The notes: generated by a model not told the origin, from the letters alone. Positions 1-5,120 are shown, counted from the stretch's first letter. The stretch: 5,120 nucleotides of DNA from Thermomicrobiaceae bacterium (GCA_007123655.1 SKKR01000259.1:1-5120), one strand, 5' to 3'. Translations and numbers: made by a program.

Positions 1-402
1 ATTACCCGGGCGGGAGACCGGGACCGGTTTATCACTGAGTTGAGGGAGCAACTGAGTCCGGCCTGGGTGGGTCTCGGCGCACAGGGTGTTGAGGGGGCAA
101 TGCTGAGTATGACGCTTACCCTGGAAGCGATCGGCGCCGACATTGTATCCACCCAGACCAGCCCCGAGAACAGCGAGATCGTGGTCCGGTCGTTACCCGG
201 AGAGCTGCTCCTTGCCGGACTCGAGGATCGCTTCGATATCCGGATGCATCGGGACGAATGGTTCCGGATGTTCGGCGGGGACGTTGAAGCGGCGGACCTG
301 ATCTATGACATACTGGGAGCGATAGCGGACGGCGCCGACGTGGAGTATCTCCGCGAGCGAACCGACGAGGGAGACATCAGGCTCGTTGTCCGGGCGTGGT
401 AG
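1..402 (+). CDS. Hypothetical protein, 3' part (5' end outside window)
   Basis: The frame is open from the first base of the window to a TAG at 400-402, giving about 133 residues. A TTG at 40 could serve as a start. However, the frame upstream of it still reads like protein and has no ribosome binding site before the TTG, so I take the gene as cut by the left edge. The visible protein is soluble and acidic, with no membrane segment, Cys cluster or signal peptide. It alternates hydrophobic and charged stretches: a segment rich in Gly and Ala around AWVGLGAQGVEGAML, a strand-like IVVRSLPGELLLAGL, then DEWFRMFGGDVEAADLIYD and a helical tail ending IRLVVRAW. This suggests a small mixed alpha/beta domain. 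I do not recognise the family and assign no function. It lies 143 nt upstream of the yebC-like gene on the same strand. Coding nature is fairly sure; identity is unknown. Confidence 0.65.
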   Translation: MTRAGDRDRFITELREQLSPAWVGLGAQGVEGAMLSMTLTLEAIGADIVSTQTSPENSEIVVRSLPGELLLAGLEDRFDIRMHRDEWFRMFGGDVEAADLIYDILGAIADGADVEYLRERTDEGDIRLVVRAW

Positions 403-466
403 CCAAACCCGCTGGTCAACCCGGCAACGTTCATGGAAAGATTGAGAGTCACCCCGGACGGGATTC

Positions 467-493
467 AGGTCACTGTTCATTCAGCGATGACCT
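467..493. repeat. Imperfect inverted repeat upstream of yebC
   Basis: AGGTCA at 467-472 is the reverse complement of TGACCT at 488-493. Inside these arms CTG and CAG can pair around a 6-nt loop, with a 3-nt bulge on one side. It lies between the upstream gene and yebC, about 53 nt before the yebC start. No U-run follows on either strand, so it is not a good terminator. An operator or leader hairpin is possible, but chance is not excluded. Confidence 0.25.
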
Positions 494-530
494 CACTTTC
501 AGCCGGGCCGGGGTTGACGGGAACCTGAAG

Positions 531-536
531 AGAGGA
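531..536 (+). promoter_or_regulatory. Ribosome binding site of yebC (decides the start)
   Basis: AGAGGA lies 9 nt before the ATG at 546. The frame is open back to a GTG at 396, but that codon overlaps the end of the upstream gene, has no ribosome binding site, and would add 50 residues that no YebC protein carries. This site fixes the start at 546. Confidence 0.75.
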
Positions 537-545
537 CGATCTACC

Positions 546-1295
546 ATGGCTGGTCACTCCAAGTGGTCGCAAATCAAACGAAAGAAGGGCGCCAACGATC
601 AGAAGCGTGGCCAGTTGTTCAGCAAGCTCTCCCGGGAGATCTCGGTTGCTGCCCGGGAGGGTGGCCCGAACCCGGACGCCAACGCTCGGCTACGCATGGC
701 GATTGAGCGCGCCAAGAGCGAGTCGATGCCGAACGACAACATCGAGCGGGCGATCGCGAAAGCGTCCGGCGCCGGTTCCGACGGTGTCAACTATGAGACC
801 GTGTTCTACGAAGGCTACGGTCCCAGCGGCGTGGCGGTGATGGCGATGGCCCTGACCGACAACAGGAACCGGACCGCTTCCGAAGTGCGGACGGCATTCA
901 ATCGCAACAACGGGACGCTCGGCGAGACCGGTTGCGTCTCATGGCAATTTGAGACGGTCGGGCAGATCGTTGTGCCGTATCATGGAACCGACCCGGACGA
1001 GGTCGCCATGGTGGCAATCGAGGCGGGCGCGATCGACGTCGATCCGGCCGAAGATGCCATTTACATCACCACCGAGCCTCCGGGCCTCTCTGACGTGACC
1101 GATCAACTGAGGGAGCACGGCTTCACGATCGAGCAGGGCGAGATTCAGCGACTGCCACAGAATACGGTCGAACTCGACGTCAACGACGCATCGAAGACCC
1201 TCAAACTCCTGGACGCACTGGATGATCTCGATGACATCCAGCATGTCTTTACCAACGCGGCATTCCCGGCAGACGTGGAAGAGGTCGTTGCCTGA
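546..1295 (+). CDS. yebC: YebC/PmpR (TACO1) family protein
   Basis: The protein has 249 residues, the normal length for the family. It opens with the signature MAGHSKWSQIKRKKGANDQK, followed by the basic helical N-terminal domain (FSKLSREISVAAREGGPNP, then LRMAIERAKSESMPNDNIERAI at about residues 50-75). The middle domain has the characteristic YEGYGPSGVAVMAMALTDN (about residues 87-105) and NRTASEVRTAFNRNNG, then GCVSWQFE. The acidic C-terminal domain ends with the DALDDLDDIQHVFTNAAFP motif typical of the family. YebC proteins are cytosolic. They were first described as transcriptional regulators (PmpR), and more recent work on YebC and mitochondrial TACO1 ties the family to ribosome function on proline-rich stretches; which role applies here cannot be read from the sequence. 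The gene is complete and stands alone between a 143-nt upstream gap and a hairpin-rich downstream region. ruvC, a common yebC neighbour, is not seen in the window. Identification is secure. Confidence 0.97.
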   Translation: MAGHSKWSQIKRKKGANDQKRGQLFSKLSREISVAAREGGPNPDANARLRMAIERAKSESMPNDNIERAIAKASGAGSDGVNYETVFYEGYGPSGVAVMAMALTDNRNRTASEVRTAFNRNNGTLGETGCVSWQFETVGQIVVPYHGTDPDEVAMVAIEAGAIDVDPAEDAIYITTEPPGLSDVTDQLREHGFTIEQGEIQRLPQNTVELDVNDASKTLKLLDALDDLDDIQHVFTNAAFPADVEEVVA

Positions 1296-1303
1296 ACACC
1301 AGG

Positions 1304-1330
1304 CATGACCGCGATCCAGAGAAGGTCATG
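1304..1330. repeat. Inverted repeat CATGACC/GGTCATG after yebC
   Basis: CATGACC at 1304-1310 and GGTCATG at 1324-1330 form a perfect 7-bp stem around a 13-nt loop, 8 nt after the yebC stop. On the plus strand it is followed by A residues, not U, so it is not itself an intrinsic terminator. On the minus strand it lies just past the terminator described next. A shorter relative of the same palindrome occurs at 1558-1573 (ATGACC, GGCA, GGTCAT). Confidence 0.35.
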
Positions 1331-1361
1331 AAAAACCCGGCGGGAGAATTCCCGCCGGGTT
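1331..1361. terminator. Strong GC-rich intrinsic terminator, best read on the minus strand
   Basis: AACCCGGCGGGA at 1334-1345 pairs perfectly with TCCCGCCGGGTT at 1350-1361, a 12-bp stem with a 4-nt loop. Read on the minus strand, the stem is followed at once by a run of T (TTTTT, two of them in the stem), which is a textbook intrinsic terminator. On the plus strand the stem is followed by CCGCGTCTTTT, a weaker and displaced U-run. It may therefore serve yebC poorly and minus-strand transcription well, or act in both directions between convergent units. The nearest minus-strand transcript is the methyltransferase/threonine aldolase remnant unit, ending about 520 nt upstream, or an unannotated RNA nearer by. 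Confidence 0.8.
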
Positions 1362-1384
1362 CCGCGTCTTTTGTGCCCTGTACC

Positions 1385-1457
1385 GGGACCGGCTCAGGCT
1401 CGTAAAGCCTGAAGGTTCTCCTCCGCTTGCGGAGGCCGATGTCTAGGAACCGGATCC
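1385..1457. ncRNA. Candidate structured RNA or 3' UTR (strand uncertain, family unknown)
   Basis: Two compact perfect hairpins lie side by side. The first pairs TCAGGCT (1394-1400) with AGCCTGA (1406-1412) around a 5-nt loop. The second pairs CCTCCG (1420-1425) with CGGAGG (1430-1435) around CTTG, which read on the plus strand is a stable CUUG-type tetraloop. GGTTC (1414-1418) can pair with GAACC (1447-1451) to extend the second arm. Alternatively, GGGACCGG (1385-1392) can close both arms by pairing imperfectly with CCGGATCC (1450-1457). The cluster ends about 24 nt from the strong terminator at 1334-1361 as read on the minus strand, so a minus-strand transcript would be hairpins followed by a terminator, the architecture of a small RNA or structured 3' UTR. 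I see no clear promoter and match no known family, so this is a structural suggestion only. Confidence 0.3.
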
Positions 1458-1884
1458 ATTCTGTGACGGCTGATGCCAACAATCACATGGGTCTGCAACT
1501 GCCATACACCGCTCGTAGTCTTCTCTGCCCCGGACTGCAAATCCGAGCGAACAGCGCATGACCGGCAGGTCATCGCCGTTCAGATAGAGCCGTGTAGGAC
1601 GCAACATCGAACATCCGAAGTGGAGTCCATCGACCTCGTTTTCCGCCGGCGCCGGTCCAGATCCAGGGCGTTCGTCCTGAGATCGAACCATAGCACCCGT
1701 CGCTCCCACTTATCTGGTCGGATCGACTGACTCGCGCTGTATTCTTGTCGGCGCTTTTCATCAGTACGGAAGCCGGAAACGTCCCTGCGCGTTCAGGGCA
1801 CGGGAAACGATCCAGGCAACCACTGGTGCAAGTATATCAAGCCGGGCCACAGTGACACTGCGCGGTATGTTTTCAGGGCGATAG
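1458..1884. other. Stretch without a convincing gene
   Basis: About 430 bases hold no open frame that I can support. The best candidate is an 88-codon minus-strand frame, 1443-1709. Its GTG directly follows an in-frame TAA, no ribosome binding site precedes it, and its product resembles nothing I know, although a segment around RLYLNGDDLPVMR has coding-like codons. A second minus-strand frame ends at a TGA at 1761-1763, and its last 28 or so codons (VARLDILAPVVAWIVSRALN and on) also look mildly protein-like. A short hairpin, ATGACC/GGTCAT, lies at 1558-1573. The stretch follows a broken gene on the minus strand and may be decayed coding sequence. Confidence 0.5.
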
Positions 1885-2008
1885 TTAGCCCATGATTGCC
1901 CTGCGGACGGACGCGATAACGCGCTCGACGTCTGGAGGTGAAATCTCGTAATGGAGCGCGAGACGGATGCGCGGCTCAGTCGCTCCGGAGATCGAGCACG
2001 TCTGTCAC
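1885..2008 (-). pseudogene. Remnant of L-threonine aldolase with a large internal deletion
   Basis: Read on the minus strand, a GTG at 2008-2006 has an AAGGAG ribosome binding site 5 nt before it (2019-2014). It encodes MTDVLDLRSD and then meets TGA at 1978-1976. DLRSD at the extreme N-terminus is the hallmark opening of low-specificity L-threonine aldolases (beta-eliminating lyase, PLP fold type I), where it normally continues DTVT. In the other frame, starting at about 1980, the DNA reads about 31 codons (TEPRIRLALHYEIS, then PPDVERVIASVRRAIMG) to TAA at 1887-1885. This resembles the C-terminus of the same family, which has an IRLVTH-x-x-[IV]S-x-x-D[IV]E pattern. The two ends are joined at about 1976-1981 and are one base out of frame. 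The roughly 300 residues between them, with the PLP-binding lysine, are missing. The gene cannot make an enzyme. It overlaps the upstream methyltransferase stop by 4 nt (GTGA), so it was once translationally coupled to it. The family call rests on two short motifs in the right order and spacing; I am fairly confident. Confidence 0.72.
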
Positions 2009-2901
2009 TGGCGCTCCTTATTGCTCTTCCGGCACCGTGAAAGCGGATCAAAGCCGACAAACCGGACGTCCTGGGAATCCTTGAATCGTTCGGCCATTAC
2101 CTGTAGCGCTTCCTCGCTGTCGTCCACCAGCAGGAATCGCCGTCCCAGTTCGTGTGCCGCGACACCGGTGGTGCCGCTGCCGGCGAAAAAATCGAGCACC
2201 AGTTCTCCGGGATTCGACGACGCCCGGATGATGCGCCGCAGGATGCCGAGTGGCTTCTGAGTAGGGTATCCGGTGCGCTCCTTGCCCGAGGTTGGAACGA
2301 TCGTGTGCCACCACGTGTCGGTCGGCAGTTTTCCCCTTGCGGCTTTTTCCGGACCAACCAGGCCCGGCGCCATGTACGGCTCCCGGTCGATGTCGTCCAC
2401 ATTGAATGTGTAATGTTTCGGGTCCTTCACGTAGACCAGGATGTTGTCGTGCTTGGCGGGCCACTTCCGTCTGGCGCGGGCTCCGTAGTCATACGCCCAG
2501 ATAATCTCGTTCAGGAAGGACGCCCGGGTGAAAATCTCATCGAGCATCACCTTGACATAATGTACCTCGCGATAATCCAGGTGCAGGTACATGGTGCCGG
2601 CGGGGTGGAGCACGCGGTGAGCCTCGATCAGCCTGGGTTCCAGAAACGCGAGATAATCATCGAACGAGTCCGCGAACCGGCTGGTTCCGAGTCGGGTAGT
2701 TCGGTAGCGCTGGCCCTGGAAGCCGACGCGGTCGCCCTCATCGGCGCGGGTCGTCCGGATCCTGGTCCGAGACTGCGGCCGGCCCGTGTTGAACGGCGGA
2801 TCGACATAAATAAGCGGCACTGAGCCGCCGGGTATCGAGCGCAGCACGTCCAGGTTGTCGGCAAGATGGATCTCGTTGTCGCCGATGTCGTCGTCCGTCA
2901 C
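2005..2901 (-). CDS. Site-specific DNA methyltransferase, beta class (N6-adenine or N4-cytosine type)
   Basis: The protein has 298 residues and is predicted to transfer a methyl group from S-adenosylmethionine to an exocyclic amino group in DNA. The catalytic motif IV, DPPFNTG, is at residues 34-40. After a variable middle that probably holds target recognition comes YPTQKPLGILRRIIRAS (motif X region, about 212-228), then the SAM-binding motif I, LVLDFFAGSGTTGVAA, at about 234-249. This IV-before-I order is the beta class, as in CcrM, HinfI and type III Mod enzymes. DPPF rather than SPPY favours N6-adenine methylation. The start is a GTG with GGAAGGG about 6 nt upstream; the frame remains open further upstream but offers no better start. 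No restriction endonuclease is in the window, so it may be an orphan regulatory or protective methylase. Its stop overlaps the GTG of the threonine aldolase remnant. Family is secure; base and target site are not. Confidence 0.93.
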   Translation of the reverse strand: MTDDDIGDNEIHLADNLDVLRSIPGGSVPLIYVDPPFNTGRPQSRTRIRTTRADEGDRVGFQGQRYRTTRLGTSRFADSFDDYLAFLEPRLIEAHRVLHPAGTMYLHLDYREVHYVKVMLDEIFTRASFLNEIIWAYDYGARARRKWPAKHDNILVYVKDPKHYTFNVDDIDREPYMAPGLVGPEKAARGKLPTDTWWHTIVPTSGKERTGYPTQKPLGILRRIIRASSNPGELVLDFFAGSGTTGVAAHELGRRFLLVDDSEEALQVMAERFKDSQDVRFVGFDPLSRCRKSNKERQ

Positions 2902-2938
2902 GCGGATCCCTTCCAGGATGCGGGCGGTATCCGGACCT

Positions 2939-2947
2939 ACTTTAGCA
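2939..2947 (-). promoter_or_regulatory. Possible extended -10 element for the methyltransferase gene
   Basis: On the minus strand TGCTAAAGT fits an extended -10 (TGn followed by TAAAGT), which would place a start of transcription near 2932 and leave a leader of about 30 nt before the GTG at 2901. No recognisable -35 box is present at the usual distance, so support is weak. The 143-nt region 2902-3044 separates the divergent methyltransferase and protease genes and must hold promoters for both. Confidence 0.3.
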
Positions 2948-3010
2948 CCACGGGAGGGAGCCGGTCCCGCGACCTCGTGGAAACGATGGCGGTTTGGGGA
3001 GGGCTCCGGC

Positions 3011-3019
3011 TGCTACAAT
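3011..3019 (+). promoter_or_regulatory. Extended -10 promoter for the M50 protease gene
   Basis: TGCTACAAT matches an extended -10 (TGn plus TACAAT, five of six with TATAAT). It would start transcription at about 3026 and give a leader of about 20 nt before the GTG at 3045. The expected -35 position holds only a poor match (GGTTTG at 2991-2996), which is compatible with an extended -10 promoter. Confidence 0.55.
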
Positions 3020-3032
3020 CATTCGCTGGAGT

Positions 3033-3038
3033 AAGGAG
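3033..3038 (+). promoter_or_regulatory. Ribosome binding site of the M50 gene (decides the start)
   Basis: AAGGAG stands 6 nt before the GTG at 3045. The frame is open upstream to an ATG at 2994, but that codon lies before the predicted transcription start and has no ribosome binding site, so 3045 is preferred. Confidence 0.75.
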
Positions 3039-3044
3039 TCACAC

Positions 3045-4058
3045 GTGCCATTCGACTTCACCGGATTCGCGATCATGAGCCTGCTGATGGCAGTGATCTC
3101 CATCCGGACGATCTACCAGACGATTCGTGACCGCAAGACGCTCTTCGATCACCGCTTCACCCAGGCTGATCGCCAGCACATGAGCGTCGCCGCCTTCTTC
3201 ATCCTGATCCCGATCAGTGTGCTGCTCCACGAGGTTGGTCACGCTGTCGCAGTCTGGTGGTTCGGCGGTGATGTGGTGGCGTTCGGGTTCTTCTTCTTTT
3301 TCGGATTCGTTGGTTACGAAGGTGTGCCTGACGTGAGCGACCGCTTCTGGATCGCTCTCTGGGGGAACATTGTCAGCATCGCGCTCGGAATCGGGGCGAT
3401 CCTTCTCGCGTTCCTTCGCCCGATGAGGGCTGCCTTCAACTATCCGCTGATCATGTTCGGGATCATCAGCATTCTGATCTCGCTCGTGTTCTACCCCGCG
3501 ATGGACCTGCTCAGCGATCTGCACGGGGACTGGTCGCAGATCTACTCCGAGGACACGCCGGTGCTGGCGACCGGGATGGGCATCGTTCACGGACTGATAC
3601 TGCTGGGCGCGATCATTGCCTGGCAGACCGAACGCGTACGGCTCCGGTTCGCGGAGATCACGGACTTGAAGCCCGAGGAGATGCGCAAGGTCCGCAAAGC
3701 ACAGGCCGAACGGGAGATCCTGCAGGCGGCGGAGGACGCCGCGGCTGCGTTCCGGGGCCTTGCCAGGGCCGAAGCGGGTGGGTCCAGCCGGGAGGCGGTG
3801 AGCGCGTACATCACGTGGACCAGCGGAGGGTTCAATCGCACCGTTGTCGTGATCGGGTCGATCCAGCGGCAGCTGCGGGTGGAGATTCTGGGGATGATCC
3901 GGACGCTCGACGGTTCCAACGTCATCGCCGAACGTCGAATTGCCCGCGTGCGCGGGTTCCCTGAGCCGGAGAACCTTCAGCCGCAGGTTCTGAAGGCCCT
4001 CAACACCGTCGAGAACTGGCGCATCGAGCACTCGGAGGCTGATCCGACGAACGAATAA
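3045..4058 (+). CDS. M50 (site-2-protease-like) membrane zinc metalloprotease
   Basis: From the GTG at 3045 the protein has 337 residues. The zinc-binding motif HEVGH is at 62-66 within a hydrophobic segment (ILIPISVLLHEVGHAVAVWW), the arrangement of intramembrane M50 peptidases, where Glu63 would activate water. Hydrophobic segments lie at about 6-20, 48-72, 76-90, 101-124, 132-150 and 172-193. The fifth is followed by FYPAMDLLSD (149-158), whose Asp154 is the likely counterpart of the third zinc ligand in the LDG motif of site-2 proteases, then by GDWSQIYSEDTPV (161-173). Residues 200-337 form a hydrophilic C-terminal part: a charged helix (about 209-245), then a strand-rich region (about 252-325). 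I do not recognise this extension. Expected role: cleavage of membrane-embedded or membrane-near substrates in the cytoplasmic membrane; the substrate is unknown. A zinc-ribbon protein gene follows after 63 nt with no terminator, suggesting co-transcription. Family placement is good; activity is inferred from HEVGH and the Asp. Confidence 0.85.
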   Translation: MPFDFTGFAIMSLLMAVISIRTIYQTIRDRKTLFDHRFTQADRQHMSVAAFFILIPISVLLHEVGHAVAVWWFGGDVVAFGFFFFFGFVGYEGVPDVSDRFWIALWGNIVSIALGIGAILLAFLRPMRAAFNYPLIMFGIISILISLVFYPAMDLLSDLHGDWSQIYSEDTPVLATGMGIVHGLILLGAIIAWQTERVRLRFAEITDLKPEEMRKVRKAQAEREILQAAEDAAAAFRGLARAEAGGSSREAVSAYITWTSGGFNRTVVVIGSIQRQLRVEILGMIRTLDGSNVIAERRIARVRGFPEPENLQPQVLKALNTVENWRIEHSEADPTNE

Positions 4059-4107
4059 TGGCACCCTGTTTGCCGCGAGTCCGGGAAACGCGCCTACGTT
4101 CATTCCA

Positions 4108-4114
4108 CAGGAGG
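4108..4114 (+). promoter_or_regulatory. Strong ribosome binding site of the zinc-ribbon gene
   Basis: CAGGAGG lies 7 nt before the GTG at 4122. It is a near-perfect Shine-Dalgarno sequence and settles the start of this otherwise unfamiliar gene. Confidence 0.75.
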
Positions 4115-4121
4115 TTCACCG

Positions 4122-5000
4122 GTGTCATGGCTACGAGACTGGCTCAACCGCGGTCGACAGGATCAGACCAGAAACGGAACCGGGCCGGAAGCGCACTCGC
4201 ACCAGGGTGAGCCTGAGACCGGCGAGCAGTATGTCCACATCCGCCAGGCGGAACGCCGGCAGCTCAGGCGACTGCTGAAGCGATACGACGACCTCCAGTA
4301 CGATCTGCAACGCGCTCACGAAGCGTTGACGAACGAGAACCAGTGGACTGAGCGGATTGAACAACTCAACCAGGCGGTGGAGCAGGCGCTGGAAGACCGC
4401 ACGGCCGTCGAGCCGGTCAAGCCCGAGCTTGAGAGACCCCAGCTCGGGCCGGTACCCGTCCAGGTGACGTCCCTGCGGGAGGCCGAGCCGGCAGAAGTGA
4501 CGCTACACGCCGGGGGTATTGACATAACCTACCGGGAAGAGATCGACTGGGCGGAGCGTGGACACCAGGTGGCCCTCCCCGAGCTTCGCAGGGTGGAAGG
4601 AGACGTTGACCCGCTGCTTCCTCAGCTTCCGAACGAGGAGATCGCGCAGGAACTCCGGGAACACCTGCGTCACAGCCTGGCGATTCACGCCAACCAGGTG
4701 CTAGAGCACGCGGCCGAAGGGACATCCACCCCGGAACTAACGCTGGCTGATATGACCACGACGTGCGAGCGTTGCGGTGGCTGGCTGGACCAGAAAGGGC
4801 GGTGCCCGCACTGTGCGCAACTCGAGTGGAAACGTCAGGAAATCGATGCCGACCTGCGCAGGCTTCGTCAGGAGCGAGACGAGGTGATCCACGATCTCGA
4901 ACGGCAGCGGGAGCGCCTGCCGATCATCCAGCGACAGATCTTCGAGACCGAAGCAGACATCAAGAAGCTGCGCGACAAGGGGGTCGAGCCCGCGGAGTAG
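4122..5000 (+). CDS. Coiled-coil protein with a C-terminal zinc ribbon, function unknown
   Basis: The protein has 292 residues with no signal peptide or membrane segment, so it is probably cytosolic. After a short Trp-containing start (MSWLRDWLNRG) and a polar linker, residues about 38-95 are a charged heptad-like helix (RQAERRQLRRLLKRYDDLQY and on), likely a coiled coil. A Pro-rich joint at about 98-113 leads to a mixed middle region (about 114-205). Cys215, Cys218, Cys228 and Cys231 (CERC and CPHC, 9 residues apart) form a compact zinc-ribbon knuckle. A second coiled coil follows at about 232-286, rich in Arg, Glu, Leu and Gln. Such architecture suggests a scaffold or a nucleic-acid- or protein-binding partner rather than an enzyme. 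It lies 63 nt behind the M50 protease gene with no terminator between them and is probably co-transcribed. I do not recognise the family and assign no function. Confidence 0.8.
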   Translation: MSWLRDWLNRGRQDQTRNGTGPEAHSHQGEPETGEQYVHIRQAERRQLRRLLKRYDDLQYDLQRAHEALTNENQWTERIEQLNQAVEQALEDRTAVEPVKPELERPQLGPVPVQVTSLREAEPAEVTLHAGGIDITYREEIDWAERGHQVALPELRRVEGDVDPLLPQLPNEEIAQELREHLRHSLAIHANQVLEHAAEGTSTPELTLADMTTTCERCGGWLDQKGRCPHCAQLEWKRQEIDADLRRLRQERDEVIHDLERQRERLPIIQRQIFETEADIKKLRDKGVEPAE

Positions 5001-5050
5001 CGACCCGAGCCTGAACGGGCCAGACGGGACGTCGCGCTAAACCGATTCGT

Positions 5051-5059
5051 TGGTATGAT
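5051..5059 (+). promoter_or_regulatory. Extended -10 promoter of the next gene
   Basis: TGGTATGAT fits an extended -10 (TGn plus TATGAT). A transcription start at about 5065-5068 follows. No good -35 box is seen 16-18 nt upstream. The small palindromes TACGTA (5059-5064) and GCGTACGC (5070-5077) flank the predicted start and could be an operator, though they are short enough to be chance. Confidence 0.5.
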
Positions 5060-5067
5060 ACGTAAGC

Positions 5068-5120
5068 GTGCGTACGCCTGCGCCATTTGACGGGGACGAT
5101 CTGATGCGGGTGAAGGTATG
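5068..5120 (+). CDS. Start of a gene cut by the right edge
   Basis: From a GTG at 5068 the frame reads MRTPAPFDGDDLMRVKV and leaves the window open. The GTG has no ribosome binding site but lies 8 nt after the -10 hexamer, so it could begin a leaderless mRNA. The alternative is the in-frame ATG at 5104, which has GGGGA about 8 nt upstream. Only 17 codons are visible, so product and true start are undetermined. Confidence 0.4.
   Translation, partial: MRTPAPFDGDDLMRVKV

Noticed and set aside
514..543. Possible promoter (TTGACG with GATCTA) just before yebC
   Set aside because: The -10 is poor and would overlap the ribosome binding site and start region, leaving no usable leader.
396..545. Upstream extension of the yebC frame from a GTG at 396
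   Set aside because: It overlaps the end of the previous gene, lacks a ribosome binding site and adds 50 residues before the conserved MAGHSKW start; the ATG at 546 has AGAGGA at the right distance.
1394..1451. Resemblance to a c-di-GMP (GEMM) riboswitch, from CGTAAAGCC and a GGCCGA-like segment
   Set aside because: The 5' half with the conserved GGCAAACC arm is missing, and no gene lies just downstream on the plus strand.
1530..1550. tRNA-Cys-like anticodon arm (GGACTGCAAATCC)
   Set aside because: No T arm, D arm or acceptor stem can be built around it.
1874..1903. CAGGGC/GCCCTG inverted repeat over the end of the aldolase remnant
   Set aside because: The loop is 18 nt and on the minus strand the stem is followed by A residues, so it would not terminate transcription.
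2152..2823. 223-codon open frame on the plus strand
   Set aside because: It is antisense to the methyltransferase, whose motifs are all in the minus-strand frame; high G+C explains the open shadow.
3039..4103. 354-codon open frame on the minus strand
   Set aside because: It is antisense to the M50 gene; its product is rich in Asp, Glu, Arg, His and Pro with no recognisable domain, as expected for the complement of a hydrophobic membrane protein gene.
5004..5019. CCCG/CGGG hairpin after the zinc-ribbon gene
   Set aside because: Only 4 bp with a large loop and no U-run, so it is not a credible terminator.

Overview
The window is GC-rich bacterial DNA (about 60% G+C by eye). Starts are GTG or ATG with good Shine-Dalgarno sites, and there are no introns. 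The gene content (a YebC/TACO1 protein, an M50 membrane metalloprotease, a beta-class DNA methyltransferase and a threonine aldolase remnant) looks chromosomal. The protein style would fit a Chloroflexota/Thermomicrobia-like genome, but that placement is a guess from style, not a demonstrated assignment.

Layout. 1-402 (+) is the 3' end of an unrecognised gene. 546-1295 (+) is a full-length YebC/PmpR-family gene. It is followed by inverted repeats and a strong hairpin at 1334-1361 that reads best as an intrinsic terminator for transcripts arriving on the minus strand. 1385-1457 can fold into two compact hairpins inside a longer-range helix, a possible structured RNA or 3' UTR. 1458-1884 holds no convincing gene. 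1885-2008 (-) is a wrecked L-threonine aldolase gene: about 10 N-terminal codons are joined out of frame to about 30 C-terminal codons, with the roughly 300-residue middle missing. It overlaps the stop codon of the DNA methyltransferase gene at 2005-2901 (-) by 4 nt, so the two were once a translationally coupled pair.

From the divergent intergenic region 2902-3044, an extended -10 promoter drives a rightward pair: an M50-type site-2-protease-like membrane protein (3045-4058) and a coiled-coil/zinc-ribbon protein (4122-5000). The gap is only 63 nt with no terminator, so they are probably one operon. At 5051-5059 a second extended -10 element lies just before a gene that runs off the right edge, possibly read from a leaderless GTG at 5068 or from an ATG at 5104.

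How the parts relate. The methyltransferase has no restriction enzyme beside it and looks like an orphan. The protease and its zinc-ribbon neighbour form the most suggestive functional pair, a candidate membrane-proteolysis module with a cytosolic partner, but its substrate cannot be read from the sequence. The clearest unexpected observation is the internally deleted threonine aldolase, which conventional gene calling would miss.
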